Origin: Mesorhizobium temperatum
GTDB taxonomy: Bacteria > Pseudomonadota > Alphaproteobacteria > Rhizobiales > Rhizobiaceae
Direction of reading: 5' to 3'
DNA: 64,000 nucleotides
Assembly: GCF_002284575.1 (NCBI RefSeq)
Contig: NZ_NPKJ01000042.1
Coordinates: forward strand, 31,362-95,361
Positions 18,443 through 27,166 of the stretch are shown here, piece by piece (the stretch's first letter is position 1; each line of letters begins with the position of its first letter). Under the pieces are notes generated by a model that was given only the letters and a program-made list of their open reading frames with translations, ran no database searches and was not told where the DNA came from. The translations under genes were made by a program, and so were the position numbers.

Positions 18443-19329
18443 TGCAAAAGGCGATCGACGCGCATTTCCACATCTGGCGCCAGCAGGATCAGCCCTGGTT
18501 GCGCGGGCCGATGGTGCCGCGCATCTTTGGGCCCTACGAGCCGATCCGCCGCGACTATCCGATCGAGGAATTCCTTGCCGACCAGCAAGGCTCTGGCGTC
18601 GAGAAGGCGGTCTATGTCCAGACCAACTGGGCCAAGGAGGATTTCGAGACCGAGGTCGCCTTCCTGCAGACGACATCAGGCGAGACCGGCTGGCCGCACG
18701 CCATCGTCGGTTATGCCGACATGACGGTGGACGATATCAGGCCCCAGATCGACCGGCTGATCAAGTACCCCCTGCTGCGCGGCGTGCGCATGCAGCTGCA
18801 CTGGCACGAAATGCCGGCCTTCCGCTTTGCCGCGTCCGCCGATCAGGTCATCGACCCGAAGGTGCGGGCCAATGTCGCGCGGCTGAAGAACTATCGCCTG
18901 TCCTTCGACCTGCAGCTTTTCCCGGCCCAGATGAAGGACGGGCTGACGCTTGTCGGCGAGAATCCTGAGACCAATTTCATCCTCACCCATACCGGCATGC
19001 TGACCGACATGTCGGAGGAAACCACGGAGGCCTGGAAGGCGGGACTGCGCACCCTATCAGAGGCGCCCAACCTCTATGCCAAGCTGTCCGGCCTCGGCAC
19101 CTTCGTCCACCGCAACGACCCGGCGCTGATCGCCTACATCGTCGACAACGCCATCGACATCCTCGGCAGCGACCGGCTGATGTTCGGCTCGAACTTCCCG
19201 ATCGAGAAACTGTGGACCAGCCATGCCGAGTTGATCAAAGCGCACCGGGAGGCGGCGGCCAAGCATGGTGCGGCGGCAGAGGCGGATATCTTTTGGAACA
19301 CTGCGGAGAAGGTATATCGGCCGGTGTAG
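18439..19329 (+). CDS. Amidohydrolase 2-family metal-dependent hydrolase
   Basis: A 296-residue TIM-barrel hydrolase beginning MMQKAIDAHFHIWRQQDQPW, with the HxH metal motif in DAHFHIW. Other family marks are LRGVRMQLHW, FILTHTGML and RLMFGSNFPIEK (terminal Asp replaced by Asn in the usual GSDFP). It resembles lactonases such as 2-pyrone-4,6-dicarboxylate or L-fucono-lactone hydrolases. GGAGGAGGG precedes the start, and the ATGA overlap couples it to the VWA gene. It probably hydrolyses the lactone, amide or ring product made by the molybdenum hydroxylase. The D-to-N change deserves attention. Confidence 0.85.
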   Translation: MMQKAIDAHFHIWRQQDQPWLRGPMVPRIFGPYEPIRRDYPIEEFLADQQGSGVEKAVYVQTNWAKEDFETEVAFLQTTSGETGWPHAIVGYADMTVDDIRPQIDRLIKYPLLRGVRMQLHWHEMPAFRFAASADQVIDPKVRANVARLKNYRLSFDLQLFPAQMKDGLTLVGENPETNFILTHTGMLTDMSEETTEAWKAGLRTLSEAPNLYAKLSGLGTFVHRNDPALIAYIVDNAIDILGSDRLMFGSNFPIEKLWTSHAELIKAHREAAAKHGAAAEADIFWNTAEKVYRPV

Positions 19330-19344
19330 CGAGCAGTGCCCTTT

Positions 19345-19530
19345 CCTTCTCCCCTTGTGGGAGAAGGTGGCCGAGCGAAGCTCGGTCGGATGAGGGGTGC
19401 TGGAAGGATCGCTACCTCGAAGACGTAAGCACTTTAAATTCCTCGATATTTGCGCGCCGCATTTCTTCCAACACCCCTCATCCGTCTCGGCGCTACGCGC
19501 CGATCCACCTTCTCCCACAAGCGGAGAAGG
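19345..19530. repeat. Paired inverted palindromic (RIME/REP-like) element
   Basis: An arm at 19345-19405 (starting CCTTCTCCCCTTGTGGGAG) is repeated in inverse orientation at 19466-19530, with about 60 bases between. The sequence is of the extragenic palindrome type common in rhizobia. It lies between convergent genes and may also act as a bidirectional terminator. Similar paired elements occur at 52023-52196 and 63777-63920. Confidence 0.75.
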
Positions 19531-19572
19531 AAAAGCTCCCCACCCCCGGACAACTGCCGCAGATTTTCGGTA

Positions 19573-21015
19573 TCAGTTCCGCGGCAGATGGCCCGAAACC
19601 TCGGCGCCCGCGGCCGGCGGCAGCGCCAGGAAGCGGAACGAGGCCGCGAGCCCGATTGCGCCGATCGCCAGGAAGGCAAGGCGGAAGTCGACGAGGTCGA
19701 GCGCCGTGCCGCCCCTCGCGATCTGCGACAGGTTGAGCAGCGCCGCCGCGACCGCGACGCCGAACAGCATCGCCACTTGCTGCAGCATGCTGGACACCGT
19801 CGCCGCCGAGCTGCGCTGCGCCGAAACGATATCGGCGAAGGCCAGCGTGTTGAGCGCGGTGAACTGCATCGAACGCGTCAGTCCGGCAATCAGCATCAGC
19901 GCCACCACCAGCGCTTGCGGGGTCTGCGGCGATATCGCCGCGCAGGCCATGATCGACAGCGATGCGATCACGCCGTTGACGATCAGCACCGACCGGAAAC
20001 CGAAGCGCCTCAGCATCGGTGTCGTCACCGTCTTCATGCCGAGATTGCCGAGGAAATAGGCGAGGATCAGCATGCCGGCATCGACGGGTCTCAGGCCGAA
20101 GCCGACCTGAAACAGCAGCGGCAGCAGGAACGGCGTGGCGTTTATGGCGACCCGGAAAATGGTGCCGGCCGACAGCGTGGAGATGGCGAAAGTCTGTACC
20201 TTGAATGCCGTGAGGTCGAGCAGCGGATTTTTGGCGCGCGCCAGATGCCGCACGGCCAGCCAGCCGACCAAGATGCCGGCGGTAAGCAGTGCCACGGTCG
20301 GCAAGGCGCCGTCTTCTGGATGCGCGATGCGCTCGAGGCCGTAGAGCAGGCAAGCAAGCCCGACCGAGGTCAGAAGGAAGCCCGGCCAGTCGAGCGGCCT
20401 GGTTTCGGAATCGCGGGAGCCGGGAATGAAGCGGGCGACCAGTGCCAGGCCGGCCACGCCGAGCGGAATATTGATGAAGAAATTCCAGTCCCAGGAGAGA
20501 TAGGTGGTGATGAAGCCGCCTAGCACCGGCCCGATCACCGGCGCGAACAGCGCCGGCCAGGTGATCAGCGCGGTGGCGTTGAGAAGCTCAGACTTTGAGG
20601 CGTTGCGCAGCACCAGGATGCGGCCGACCGGCGTCATCAGCGCGCTACCCAGGCCCTGCACGGCACGCGCCGCGACGAACTGGGTCAGGTTCTGCGAGAT
20701 GCCGCAGGCGATCGAGGCCAGCGTGAACAGGGCGATCGCCACGAGGAAGATGTTACGCGCGCCGAAGCGGTCGGCGAGCCAGCCCGACAGCGGCACGAAC
20801 ACCGCCATGGTCAGCATGTAGACGGTGATGCCGATGCTCATCGCCACCGCCGGCACGCCGAAGGATTCTCCCATCTGCGGCAGCGATGTCGAGATGATCG
20901 TCGAATCCAGAAGCTGCATGAAGAAGGCGACGGCGACGATCAGCGCCACGCGCCGCGCCTGCCGCGCCGTCGTCGCGGTCTCGACCAAGGCTTTGTTTTC
21001 GGGAATGGCGGTCAT
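19573..21015 (-). CDS. MFS transporter, DHA2 (EmrB/QacA) drug-proton antiporter type
   Basis: A 480-residue membrane protein with about 14 predicted helices. Motif A appears as GWLADRFGARNIFL, and the loop-rich first half contains LDSTIISTSLPQMGES, the family's D1-like segment in helix 1. Proteins of this group export drugs, dyes or metabolites using the proton gradient. The ATG at 21015 was taken as start; a GTG at 21048 is open but no clear ribosome binding site supports either. It is divergent from the cyclodeaminase-like gene. Confidence 0.85.
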   Translation of the reverse strand: MTAIPENKALVETATTARQARRVALIVAVAFFMQLLDSTIISTSLPQMGESFGVPAVAMSIGITVYMLTMAVFVPLSGWLADRFGARNIFLVAIALFTLASIACGISQNLTQFVAARAVQGLGSALMTPVGRILVLRNASKSELLNATALITWPALFAPVIGPVLGGFITTYLSWDWNFFINIPLGVAGLALVARFIPGSRDSETRPLDWPGFLLTSVGLACLLYGLERIAHPEDGALPTVALLTAGILVGWLAVRHLARAKNPLLDLTAFKVQTFAISTLSAGTIFRVAINATPFLLPLLFQVGFGLRPVDAGMLILAYFLGNLGMKTVTTPMLRRFGFRSVLIVNGVIASLSIMACAAISPQTPQALVVALMLIAGLTRSMQFTALNTLAFADIVSAQRSSAATVSSMLQQVAMLFGVAVAAALLNLSQIARGGTALDLVDFRLAFLAIGAIGLAASFRFLALPPAAGAEVSGHLPRN

Positions 21016-21257
21016 GCGCAAAACTGTATGAAAGTTTTCCCGCGCCACTGGGAACCAGGCAATTGTCCGGCAAATCGATGACGCACCGGTTTGAACAGCA
21101 ATTGAGCGGCGCCGTCCAGATATGGACCAACAAACTTTCGTGTCGTATCGCGACCTGTTATGCGATGACTGAACCTCGCCATCGAACTTTGATGCTTCGC
21201 GATTTCGTTTCGGCTCTTCTGACTAGGAACGCCCTCTTCATCAGGACCAATCTGCGC

Positions 21258-22259
21258 ATGAAGCCCATCTACATCGATTATCTCAACGCCCTCGACATCG
21301 AAGCGCTTGATGTGACCGATGCCGAAATCATCGAAGCGGTCGAGGCCGGTCTGATTGCGCAGGGCAAAGGCCAGACGGTGATCGAGCCGCGCGTCCATCT
21401 CGAGCCGGACCCGTCCTTCAACGGCCATTTCAATGTCCTGCGCGGCTACGTTGCGCCGCTCGATACGGCCGGCGTCAAGATTGTCGGTGACTATGTCGAC
21501 AATTACCTGCACGGCCTGCCATCGGAATTCGGCATCCTCAACCTGTTCGATCCGCGCACCGGCACGCCGCGCGCCATACTCGACGCCACCGTGATCACCG
21601 ACATGCGCACCGGCGCCGTCACCGCCATCGGCGCGAAACATCTGGCGAAAAAGACGTCGAAGGTTCTCGGCCATATCGGTGCGCGCGGCACCGCCTACTG
21701 GAACGTGCGCCTGCTCGACTACCTTTTCGACTTTGACGAGATCCGCGTGCATTCGCGCCGGCCGGAAAGCCGCGACGGCTTTGCCGCCAAGCTGTCCGCC
21801 GATCTCGGCAAGAAGGTCACGGCGGTCACCGACTGGCGCGCTTGCGTCGAGGGCGCCGACATCATCGTCGAGGCCTCGCGGCTGCCGGAACCGCAGCCGC
21901 TGCTGAAGACCGAATGGATCAGGCCCGGCGCGCTGGTGATGCCGTACGGGACGATGAGCGCGGTGGAGTTGTCGTTGACCGACATCATGCAAAAGATCGT
22001 CGTCGACGACTGGGGGCAGTGCAAGGGCGGGAAATTCGGCTCGCTGCGCGCCCATGTCGAGACGGGACGCCTGAGCGAACAGACGCTGCACGCCGAACTT
22101 GGCCAGATCGCCGCCGGTCTAAGGCCAGGGCGCCAGAGCGACGACGAGACGATCCTGTTCTGGCATCGCGGCCTGTCGCTGTCCGATATCGCGCTGGGCA
22201 AGGCGATGCTGGCCAAGGCGCGGGCCCAAGGCATCGGCCAGCGGCTGCGCTTCGCATGA
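21258..22259 (+). CDS. Ornithine cyclodeaminase/mu-crystallin family protein
   Basis: A 333-residue NAD(P)-binding protein beginning MKPIYIDYLNALDIEALDV. The Rossmann region is KVLGHIGARGTAYWNVRLL, in place of the usual IGAGxQA. The downstream ADIIVEASRLPEP segment matches the family's ADVVVTAT region. Members cyclise ornithine, reduce cyclic imino acids or make alanine. The altered glycine loop means the activity is open. The start at 21258 follows from homology; the frame is open to 21063. It overlaps the next gene by four bases (ATGA), so the two proteins probably act together. Confidence 0.85.
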   Translation: MKPIYIDYLNALDIEALDVTDAEIIEAVEAGLIAQGKGQTVIEPRVHLEPDPSFNGHFNVLRGYVAPLDTAGVKIVGDYVDNYLHGLPSEFGILNLFDPRTGTPRAILDATVITDMRTGAVTAIGAKHLAKKTSKVLGHIGARGTAYWNVRLLDYLFDFDEIRVHSRRPESRDGFAAKLSADLGKKVTAVTDWRACVEGADIIVEASRLPEPQPLLKTEWIRPGALVMPYGTMSAVELSLTDIMQKIVVDDWGQCKGGKFGSLRAHVETGRLSEQTLHAELGQIAAGLRPGRQSDDETILFWHRGLSLSDIALGKAMLAKARAQGIGQRLRFA

Positions 22260-23737
22260 GTGCGCTCGTCCTCACCGGGGCCGGCATTCGCGTCGAGGAT
22301 GTCGCGGCGGTTGCCCGCGACGGACGCAAGGTGGAAGTAGCCCCCGCGGTCATGGAGAGGCTGGACAGGGCGCGAAAAGTGCTCGACCGCGCCGCCGCTT
22401 CAGGTCAGCCAATCTATGGGGTCAACACCGGACTTGGCGCCAATCTCGGCACGTCGGTCAGCGGCGACGCCAGCGCCTTCCAGCGCCAGTTGCTGGACGG
22501 CCGCAGCGGCGCCGTGGGTGACGTGCTGCCGCAAGACATCGTGCGCGCGACGATGCTTGCCCGCGTGGCGATGTTTTCGGCCGGCGGTTCGGGCATTTCA
22601 TCAGAGGTTTTCGTCGCGCTCACCGACGCGCTCAATGCCGGCGTGCATCCGGTGATGCCGTCGCTGGGCTCGATCGGCGACAGCGACCTGGTGCTGATGG
22701 CAACGCTCGGCCGCATGCTGACCGGCGACGGCGAATCCGACTTTCAGGGCCGGCGCATGCCGGCCGCCAAAGCGCTGGCAATGGCGCGCCTCGCCCCCGT
22801 CAGCCTCGCTCCCAAGGACGGGCTGTCGCTGATAAGCGCCTCGGCTGTGTCCGCCGGCAGCGGCGCGCTGACGGTGGCCGACGCACAGTCCGCCTTCGCA
22901 CAACAACAGCAGGCCGGCGCGCTGACCATGGAAGGCATCGGCGCCAACCAGACGATCCTCGATCCGCGCTTGCAGGCGGCGCGACCGGCCGCTGGCCAGC
23001 AGCAGGCGGCAAAAGGCTTGCGCGACCTTCTGGCACGCGACGAGACGCCGGCGCCGGCCATCTTGCAGGACCCGCTGTCGATCCGCTGCATGCCGTCGAT
23101 CCATGGCGCACTGCTGCAGGCAATCGATCAGGCCAGGCAAGCCGTCGAGATCGAGCTCAACGCCGCCGCCGACAACCCGCTGGTGCTGGGCAACGACGCC
23201 ATGGTGCTGTCGACCGGCAATTTCCACACCCCGTCGCTGTCGCTTGCCTTCGAGACGCTTGGCCTCGCCATAGCTCAATGCGCGGCCGCGTCTGCCGCTC
23301 GTTTCATCCAGCTCACCGGCTCAGGCCGCAACGGCCTGCCTAAATATCTGTCGCCGGTCGGCGGTGCTTCGGCCGGTTTCGTGCCGCTGCAAAAGACAGT
23401 AAGCGCGATCCTCGCCGCCATCCGCCACAAGGCCAACCCGGTGATGCTCGACTTCCTGCCGGTCTCGGAAGGCGTCGAGGACCATGCGACGCAAGCTCCG
23501 CTGGCCGTTTCAAAATGCGCCGACATGATCGTGCTGTGGCAGCGGCTGATCGCCTTCGAGCTGATGGCCGCCGCACAGGCCGTAGACCTGCGCAACGGGC
23601 TGACGCTGGCGCCGGCGACCGCCGCGATTCATGGAGCGGTGCGCGCGCTCGTCCTGCCACTCAAGGAGGACAGGCCCCAGGGCATCGACGCCGAGGCGAT
23701 TTGCGCAGCGCTCGCCAGTGGATCGTGGCAGGCGTAG
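22256..23737 (+). CDS. Histidine/aromatic ammonia-lyase-fold protein lacking the MIO triad
   Basis: A 493-residue member of the histidine ammonia-lyase superfamily, recognisable by PIYGVNTGLGANL (Tyr54), ELNAAADNPLVL, STGNFHTPSLSLAFETLG and GVEDHATQAP. The segment that should hold the self-cyclising Ala-Ser-Gly reads GSIGDSDLVLM (residues 138-148) and is one residue shorter. The electrophilic MIO group therefore cannot form in the usual way. The conserved tyrosine of QDPYSLRC is Leu274 (QDPLSIRC), and the Asn of the LLNG block is also lost (SLISAS). The fold is intact along its length, so this looks like a functional change, not decay. It is coupled to the cyclodeaminase-like gene. Confidence 0.87.
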   Translation: MSALVLTGAGIRVEDVAAVARDGRKVEVAPAVMERLDRARKVLDRAAASGQPIYGVNTGLGANLGTSVSGDASAFQRQLLDGRSGAVGDVLPQDIVRATMLARVAMFSAGGSGISSEVFVALTDALNAGVHPVMPSLGSIGDSDLVLMATLGRMLTGDGESDFQGRRMPAAKALAMARLAPVSLAPKDGLSLISASAVSAGSGALTVADAQSAFAQQQQAGALTMEGIGANQTILDPRLQAARPAAGQQQAAKGLRDLLARDETPAPAILQDPLSIRCMPSIHGALLQAIDQARQAVEIELNAAADNPLVLGNDAMVLSTGNFHTPSLSLAFETLGLAIAQCAAASAARFIQLTGSGRNGLPKYLSPVGGASAGFVPLQKTVSAILAAIRHKANPVMLDFLPVSEGVEDHATQAPLAVSKCADMIVLWQRLIAFELMAAAQAVDLRNGLTLAPATAAIHGAVRALVLPLKEDRPQGIDAEAICAALASGSWQA

Positions 23738-23826
23738 CGCCTCAGACGATCTTTCGGATGTCGCCGAAAAAACCGCTGGTCATTCGCAAAACTCCCTGGA
23801 AACTGGGCGAACCGAACGACCGGTCG

Positions 23827-24708
23827 TCAAAAGACGATTGTCTTGTGGCCGTTGAGCATGACGCGAGCTTCAAGATGCAGCTTGACGGCCCGCGCCAGCA
23901 CGCGGCTTTCAATATCGCGACCGACGGCCACGAAATCCTCCGCGCTCATCGCATGCGTGACGCGTTCGGTCTCCTGTTCGATGATCGGGCCTTCGTCGAG
24001 GGCTGATGTCACGTAATGCGCTGTCGCGCCGATCAGCTTGACGCCGCGGTCAAAGGCCTGGTGATACGGCTTTGCGCCCTTGAAGCTCGGCAGGAAGGAA
24101 TGGTGGATGTTGATCGCCCGCCCATAAAGCCGATCCGACAGTCCCTTCGAAAAGACCTGCATGTAGCGCGCCAGAACGACGAGCTCGGACCCCGTCTCCT
24201 GCACGAGATCCAGCAGCTTCTGCTCCTGTTCAGCCTTGTTTTCCCTGGTCGTCGGCCAATGGTGGAAGGGAATGCCCTCCAGCTCGGCGAAACGTCGGGC
24301 ATCTTCATGATTGGAGACGACGGCGGCGACCTGTGCATTCAGCCAGCCGACTCTGATCTGATAAAGCAGATGCAGGAGCGCATGGTCGAATTTCGAGACC
24401 ATGACGATGATCTTCGGGCAGCGCGACTGATCGACCAATGCGGTTTTCATCCCGAACCGGTCGACGGACGATTTCAGGGCTCGCTCCAGATCGTCCTTCG
24501 TCGAGCCCGCCGGGCTGGTGAAGGCGATCCGCATGAAAAAGCGATTGCTCTGCCGGTCCCAGAACTGGCTGCTTTCGGCGATGTTGGCGCCGCTCGCGGC
24601 AAGCTCCGTGGTGACCGCGGCAACGACCCCCGGCCGGTCTTCACACGAAAGAGTGAGAATATGAACTGGCTTCACATCGCCAGTTGCAGCATTGCTGTCA
24701 GGTTTCAC
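23827..24708 (-). CDS. purU: Formyltetrahydrofolate deformylase PurU
   Basis: A 293-residue protein with an N-terminal ACT domain (HILTLSCEDRPGVVAAVTTE, about 16-95) and a formyl-transferase-like catalytic domain. Active-site marks are INIHHSFLPSFKGAKPY (Asn, His) and GATAHYVTSALDEGPII (His, Asp). It hydrolyses 10-formyl-tetrahydrofolate to formate and free folate. GTG at 24708 overlaps the stop of the upstream gene by four bases. As the last gene of a long catabolic operon with an oxygenative demethylase, it probably disposes of one-carbon units, not purine precursors. Confidence 0.93.
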   Translation of the reverse strand: MKPDSNAATGDVKPVHILTLSCEDRPGVVAAVTTELAASGANIAESSQFWDRQSNRFFMRIAFTSPAGSTKDDLERALKSSVDRFGMKTALVDQSRCPKIIVMVSKFDHALLHLLYQIRVGWLNAQVAAVVSNHEDARRFAELEGIPFHHWPTTRENKAEQEQKLLDLVQETGSELVVLARYMQVFSKGLSDRLYGRAINIHHSFLPSFKGAKPYHQAFDRGVKLIGATAHYVTSALDEGPIIEQETERVTHAMSAEDFVAVGRDIESRVLARAVKLHLEARVMLNGHKTIVF

Positions 24709-25505
24709 GCGCCGTCGACCCTTTTCATGAACAGACCGAGTTGGTCCGGGTCCATGTGCACCACATGCTTGTCTTCGGGATAGGCCAGGCTGTTCACGTC
24801 GGCGACATATTCGGAAAAAGCGGCGATGCGCTCCGCCTGCAGGCGGTCATATTCGGCGGCGAAATTGCGGTAGACCTTGGAATGGCGAGGCATGTGGCCA
24901 CGGTTCTGGCCAAGGATGTCGTCGGCGAACAGATATTGCGCGTCGCAGCCGGTGCCCGCCCCCATCGACAGCATGATCAGCGAGGTCCGTTCCGAGATCG
25001 CCTTGGCCACCTCGACCGGCACCACTTCGATCTCGGCGCCGACCGCGCCGGCGGCCTCGTACTGCCTGACCGCCTCGAAAATCTGCATGGCGCTGTCGGC
25101 GGTCTTGCCGACGGCCTTGAAGCCACCGGTCCAGGTGGCGCGCGACGGGATCAGGCCGACATGGCCGATCACCGGGATATTGTCATCGGCCAGGCGCTTG
25201 ACGGTTGCAAAGCCCGCGCTGCAATAGACCGCGTCGGCGCTCGCCTTGTAAAGCCGGAACGCCCAGCGCACGAAATCGTCGGCTGTGCCGATCTCGTAGA
25301 AATTGTCGCCCGGCATGGTGAACAGGCTAGGTGCGGCATCGCGGTATTGCGGATTGAGCACCAGTTCCGGCGGCACCGAGACGATGTCGACCCCAGCCCG
25401 TTCGGCCGCCTCGGCCTCGTCCATCGTCAAAACGCGCAGCATGGTCAGCTGCCGCTTACCCTTCATGGCGCGCAGGTCTGCGATCGTGGGTCTTTTCCGG
25501 CTCAT
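24705..25505 (-). CDS. PanB-like ketopantoate hydroxymethyltransferase homologue, metal ligands altered
   Basis: A 266-residue TIM-barrel protein of the PanB/phosphoenolpyruvate mutase superfamily. PanB-like features include IPVIGHVGLIPSRATWTGGF and EIEVVPVEVAKAISE, which holds the catalytic-base glutamate region. The PanB metal ligands are missing: the DSLG block reads PPELVLNP, and the second Asp and the Lys-x-Glu segment are replaced (DAVYCSAGFATVK). It is unlikely to be the housekeeping pantothenate enzyme. Its place between a Rieske/oxygenase pair and purU suggests it handles a methylene-folate or formaldehyde-derived unit, which is inference. AGGGGA precedes the ATG at 25505. Confidence 0.8.
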   Translation of the reverse strand: MSRKRPTIADLRAMKGKRQLTMLRVLTMDEAEAAERAGVDIVSVPPELVLNPQYRDAAPSLFTMPGDNFYEIGTADDFVRWAFRLYKASADAVYCSAGFATVKRLADDNIPVIGHVGLIPSRATWTGGFKAVGKTADSAMQIFEAVRQYEAAGAVGAEIEVVPVEVAKAISERTSLIMLSMGAGTGCDAQYLFADDILGQNRGHMPRHSKVYRNFAAEYDRLQAERIAAFSEYVADVNSLAYPEDKHVVHMDPDQLGLFMKRVDGA

Positions 25506-25622
25506 CGATTTTGGTCCCCTTGTTGCGTGTATGGAAGGCGGGTCAGGATTCAATTTGCATGATCTTTTCCGAGCCGAAGGTCAGCGCAGCAAAAACCGGT
25601 TCCCACTTTTCGGGATCATGCT

Positions 25623-25934
25623 CTAGATCTGGATTATCACCTTGCCCGCTTCCACCTTGACCGGATAGGTCTGCAAATTGACGCAGACGGGAGCCCCCTT
25701 GGCCTGGCCTGTCTTGTAGTTGAAGCGGCCATTGTGCTTGGGGCATTCGATGATGTCGTCCATGACAAGCCCGTCGGCCAGATGGGCCTTCTCATGCGTG
25801 CAAAACCCGTCTGTAGCGAAGAATTCGTCGTCCGGGGAACGATAGATCGCGAAGGTGCGGCCGCCATGGTCGAAGCGGATGACATCCTCTTCTTCGACAT
25901 CGCCCACGGCGCACGCCTCAACCCAATCGGCCAT
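25623..25934 (-). CDS. mocE: Rieske-type 2Fe-2S ferredoxin (MocE-like)
   Basis: A 103-residue Rieske protein. The cluster is bound by CTHEKAHLADG and CPKHNGRFNY, the two Cys-x-His/Cys-x2-His boxes. It begins MADWVEACAVGDVEEEDVIR and matches the size of MocE, the ferredoxin of the rhizopine demethylase system MocDEF. It sits directly downstream of the MocD-like oxygenase gene and would feed it electrons. No ferredoxin reductase (MocF) gene is seen in the window, so the reductase must be supplied from elsewhere. Confidence 0.87.
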   Translation of the reverse strand: MADWVEACAVGDVEEEDVIRFDHGGRTFAIYRSPDDEFFATDGFCTHEKAHLADGLVMDDIIECPKHNGRFNYKTGQAKGAPVCVNLQTYPVKVEAGKVIIQI

Positions 25935-25986
25935 CTCTGTCTCCTGAAATCTCTGGTCCGCGCAACCGGCACCCTGTGGCGAAAAC

Positions 25987-27075
25987 CTATTCCGCCGCCG
26001 CCGACATATTCACTTCGTGGAACTCGCCACGATAGGGCCGCGCCGTCGGCGGCAGGTCGCGCTTGAGGAAGTAATCCTCGTATTTGAGCTGCCTGAGCAG
26101 GACCGGCCAGACCTCGCGATAAGCATGCCACATTGACGGGTTCGGCTCCGGCAAATCGTGCTTGATCAATTCGTGCAGCTTTGGCAGCGCATGATAGGGC
26201 ACCATCGGGAACATGTGATGCTCCACGTGGTAGTTCATGTTCCAGTAGATGAACCGGCTGATCGGGTTCATGTAGACGGTCCGGCTGTTGAGCCGATGGT
26301 CGACCACATTGTCGGCTAGGCCGATGTGCTGCAGCAGACCGGTCAGCACCATGTGCCAGGTGCCGTAGAGGCGCGGCACGCCGATCAGCACCAACGGCAC
26401 CCACGACCGCATAGTGAGGGCGAGCGCAATCGTGGCGATGTAGATGGCGACATGCCAGCGCGCGGCGATGACGGCCTTGTGCAGTTCCATCTCGGGAACG
26501 TAGCTTTTCTCGTCGGGCGCCAGCTTGCCTAACGCTTGGCGTACCAGCGCCGGAAGCGAATAGCGAAAATCAAGAATACCGGTGAAAGCGAGCGCCGCGC
26601 GCAGCAGGTCCGGCGGGCGCATCACGGCAATCTCGGCATCGCGGCCGACGATGATGGTGTCGGTGTGGTGGCGGGCATGGCTCCAGCGCCAGGTCACCGG
26701 ATTGCGCATCAGCATGAAGCTTGCGATCTGGTAGACCACATCATTCATCCAGCGCGTCCGGAAGGCGGTGCCGTGGCCGCATTCGTGCCAGCGCGAGTCG
26801 CTGGAGGAGCCGTAGAGCACGCCATAGACGAAGAAGAACGGCACGCACCACCAGGTGCCCCAGAAATAAATGCCGCCGGCAGCGGAACCCAGGATGGCGG
26901 CGATCCAGATGATCGTGTCGCGGATCGCAGGTCCATCCGAGCGTTGCATCAACTCCTTCATCGCCTTTCGCGGGACATCGGTATGATACCATTCGGCCGA
27001 GGCCAGTCCCGTCTCGATCGCCCTGCGCGTGCTTTCGCCAACCAGGCTGTAGTCGCGCTTTATTGTGCCAGCCAT
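25987..27075 (-). CDS. mocD: Fatty-acid-desaturase-fold di-iron oxygenase (MocD-like)
   Basis: A 362-residue membrane di-iron enzyme. The three histidine boxes are WHECGHGTAF, WSHARHHTDT and NYHVEHHMFP, with several hydrophobic helices. This family includes desaturases, alkane hydroxylases and MocD, which works with MocE and MocF to remove the O-methyl group of the rhizopine 3-O-methyl-scyllo-inosamine. The adjacent Rieske gene and the MocA-, MocB- and MocC-like genes upstream support the MocD reading. Hydroxylating an O-methyl group would release formaldehyde. GGAGG precedes the ATG at 27075; the open frame to 27324 overlaps the preceding gene. Confidence 0.87.
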   Translation of the reverse strand: MAGTIKRDYSLVGESTRRAIETGLASAEWYHTDVPRKAMKELMQRSDGPAIRDTIIWIAAILGSAAGGIYFWGTWWCVPFFFVYGVLYGSSSDSRWHECGHGTAFRTRWMNDVVYQIASFMLMRNPVTWRWSHARHHTDTIIVGRDAEIAVMRPPDLLRAALAFTGILDFRYSLPALVRQALGKLAPDEKSYVPEMELHKAVIAARWHVAIYIATIALALTMRSWVPLVLIGVPRLYGTWHMVLTGLLQHIGLADNVVDHRLNSRTVYMNPISRFIYWNMNYHVEHHMFPMVPYHALPKLHELIKHDLPEPNPSMWHAYREVWPVLLRQLKYEDYFLKRDLPPTARPYRGEFHEVNMSAAAE

Positions 27076-27166
27076 TGTGACCTCCAAAAACTGATGGGCC
27101 GCGAGCCCTCCCCGCTCCAACCGCAGCCAGCCTCCCAACTGATGCTTCGCATCGTCCTCGCCATCA

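Noticed and set aside
21063..21073. TTGTCCGGCAA between the MFS and cyclodeaminase-like genes as a third GntR operator
   Set aside because: One half-site is mismatched (GGCAA for GACAA) and the palindrome is broken, so it may be chance. It would be worth including in a motif scan.
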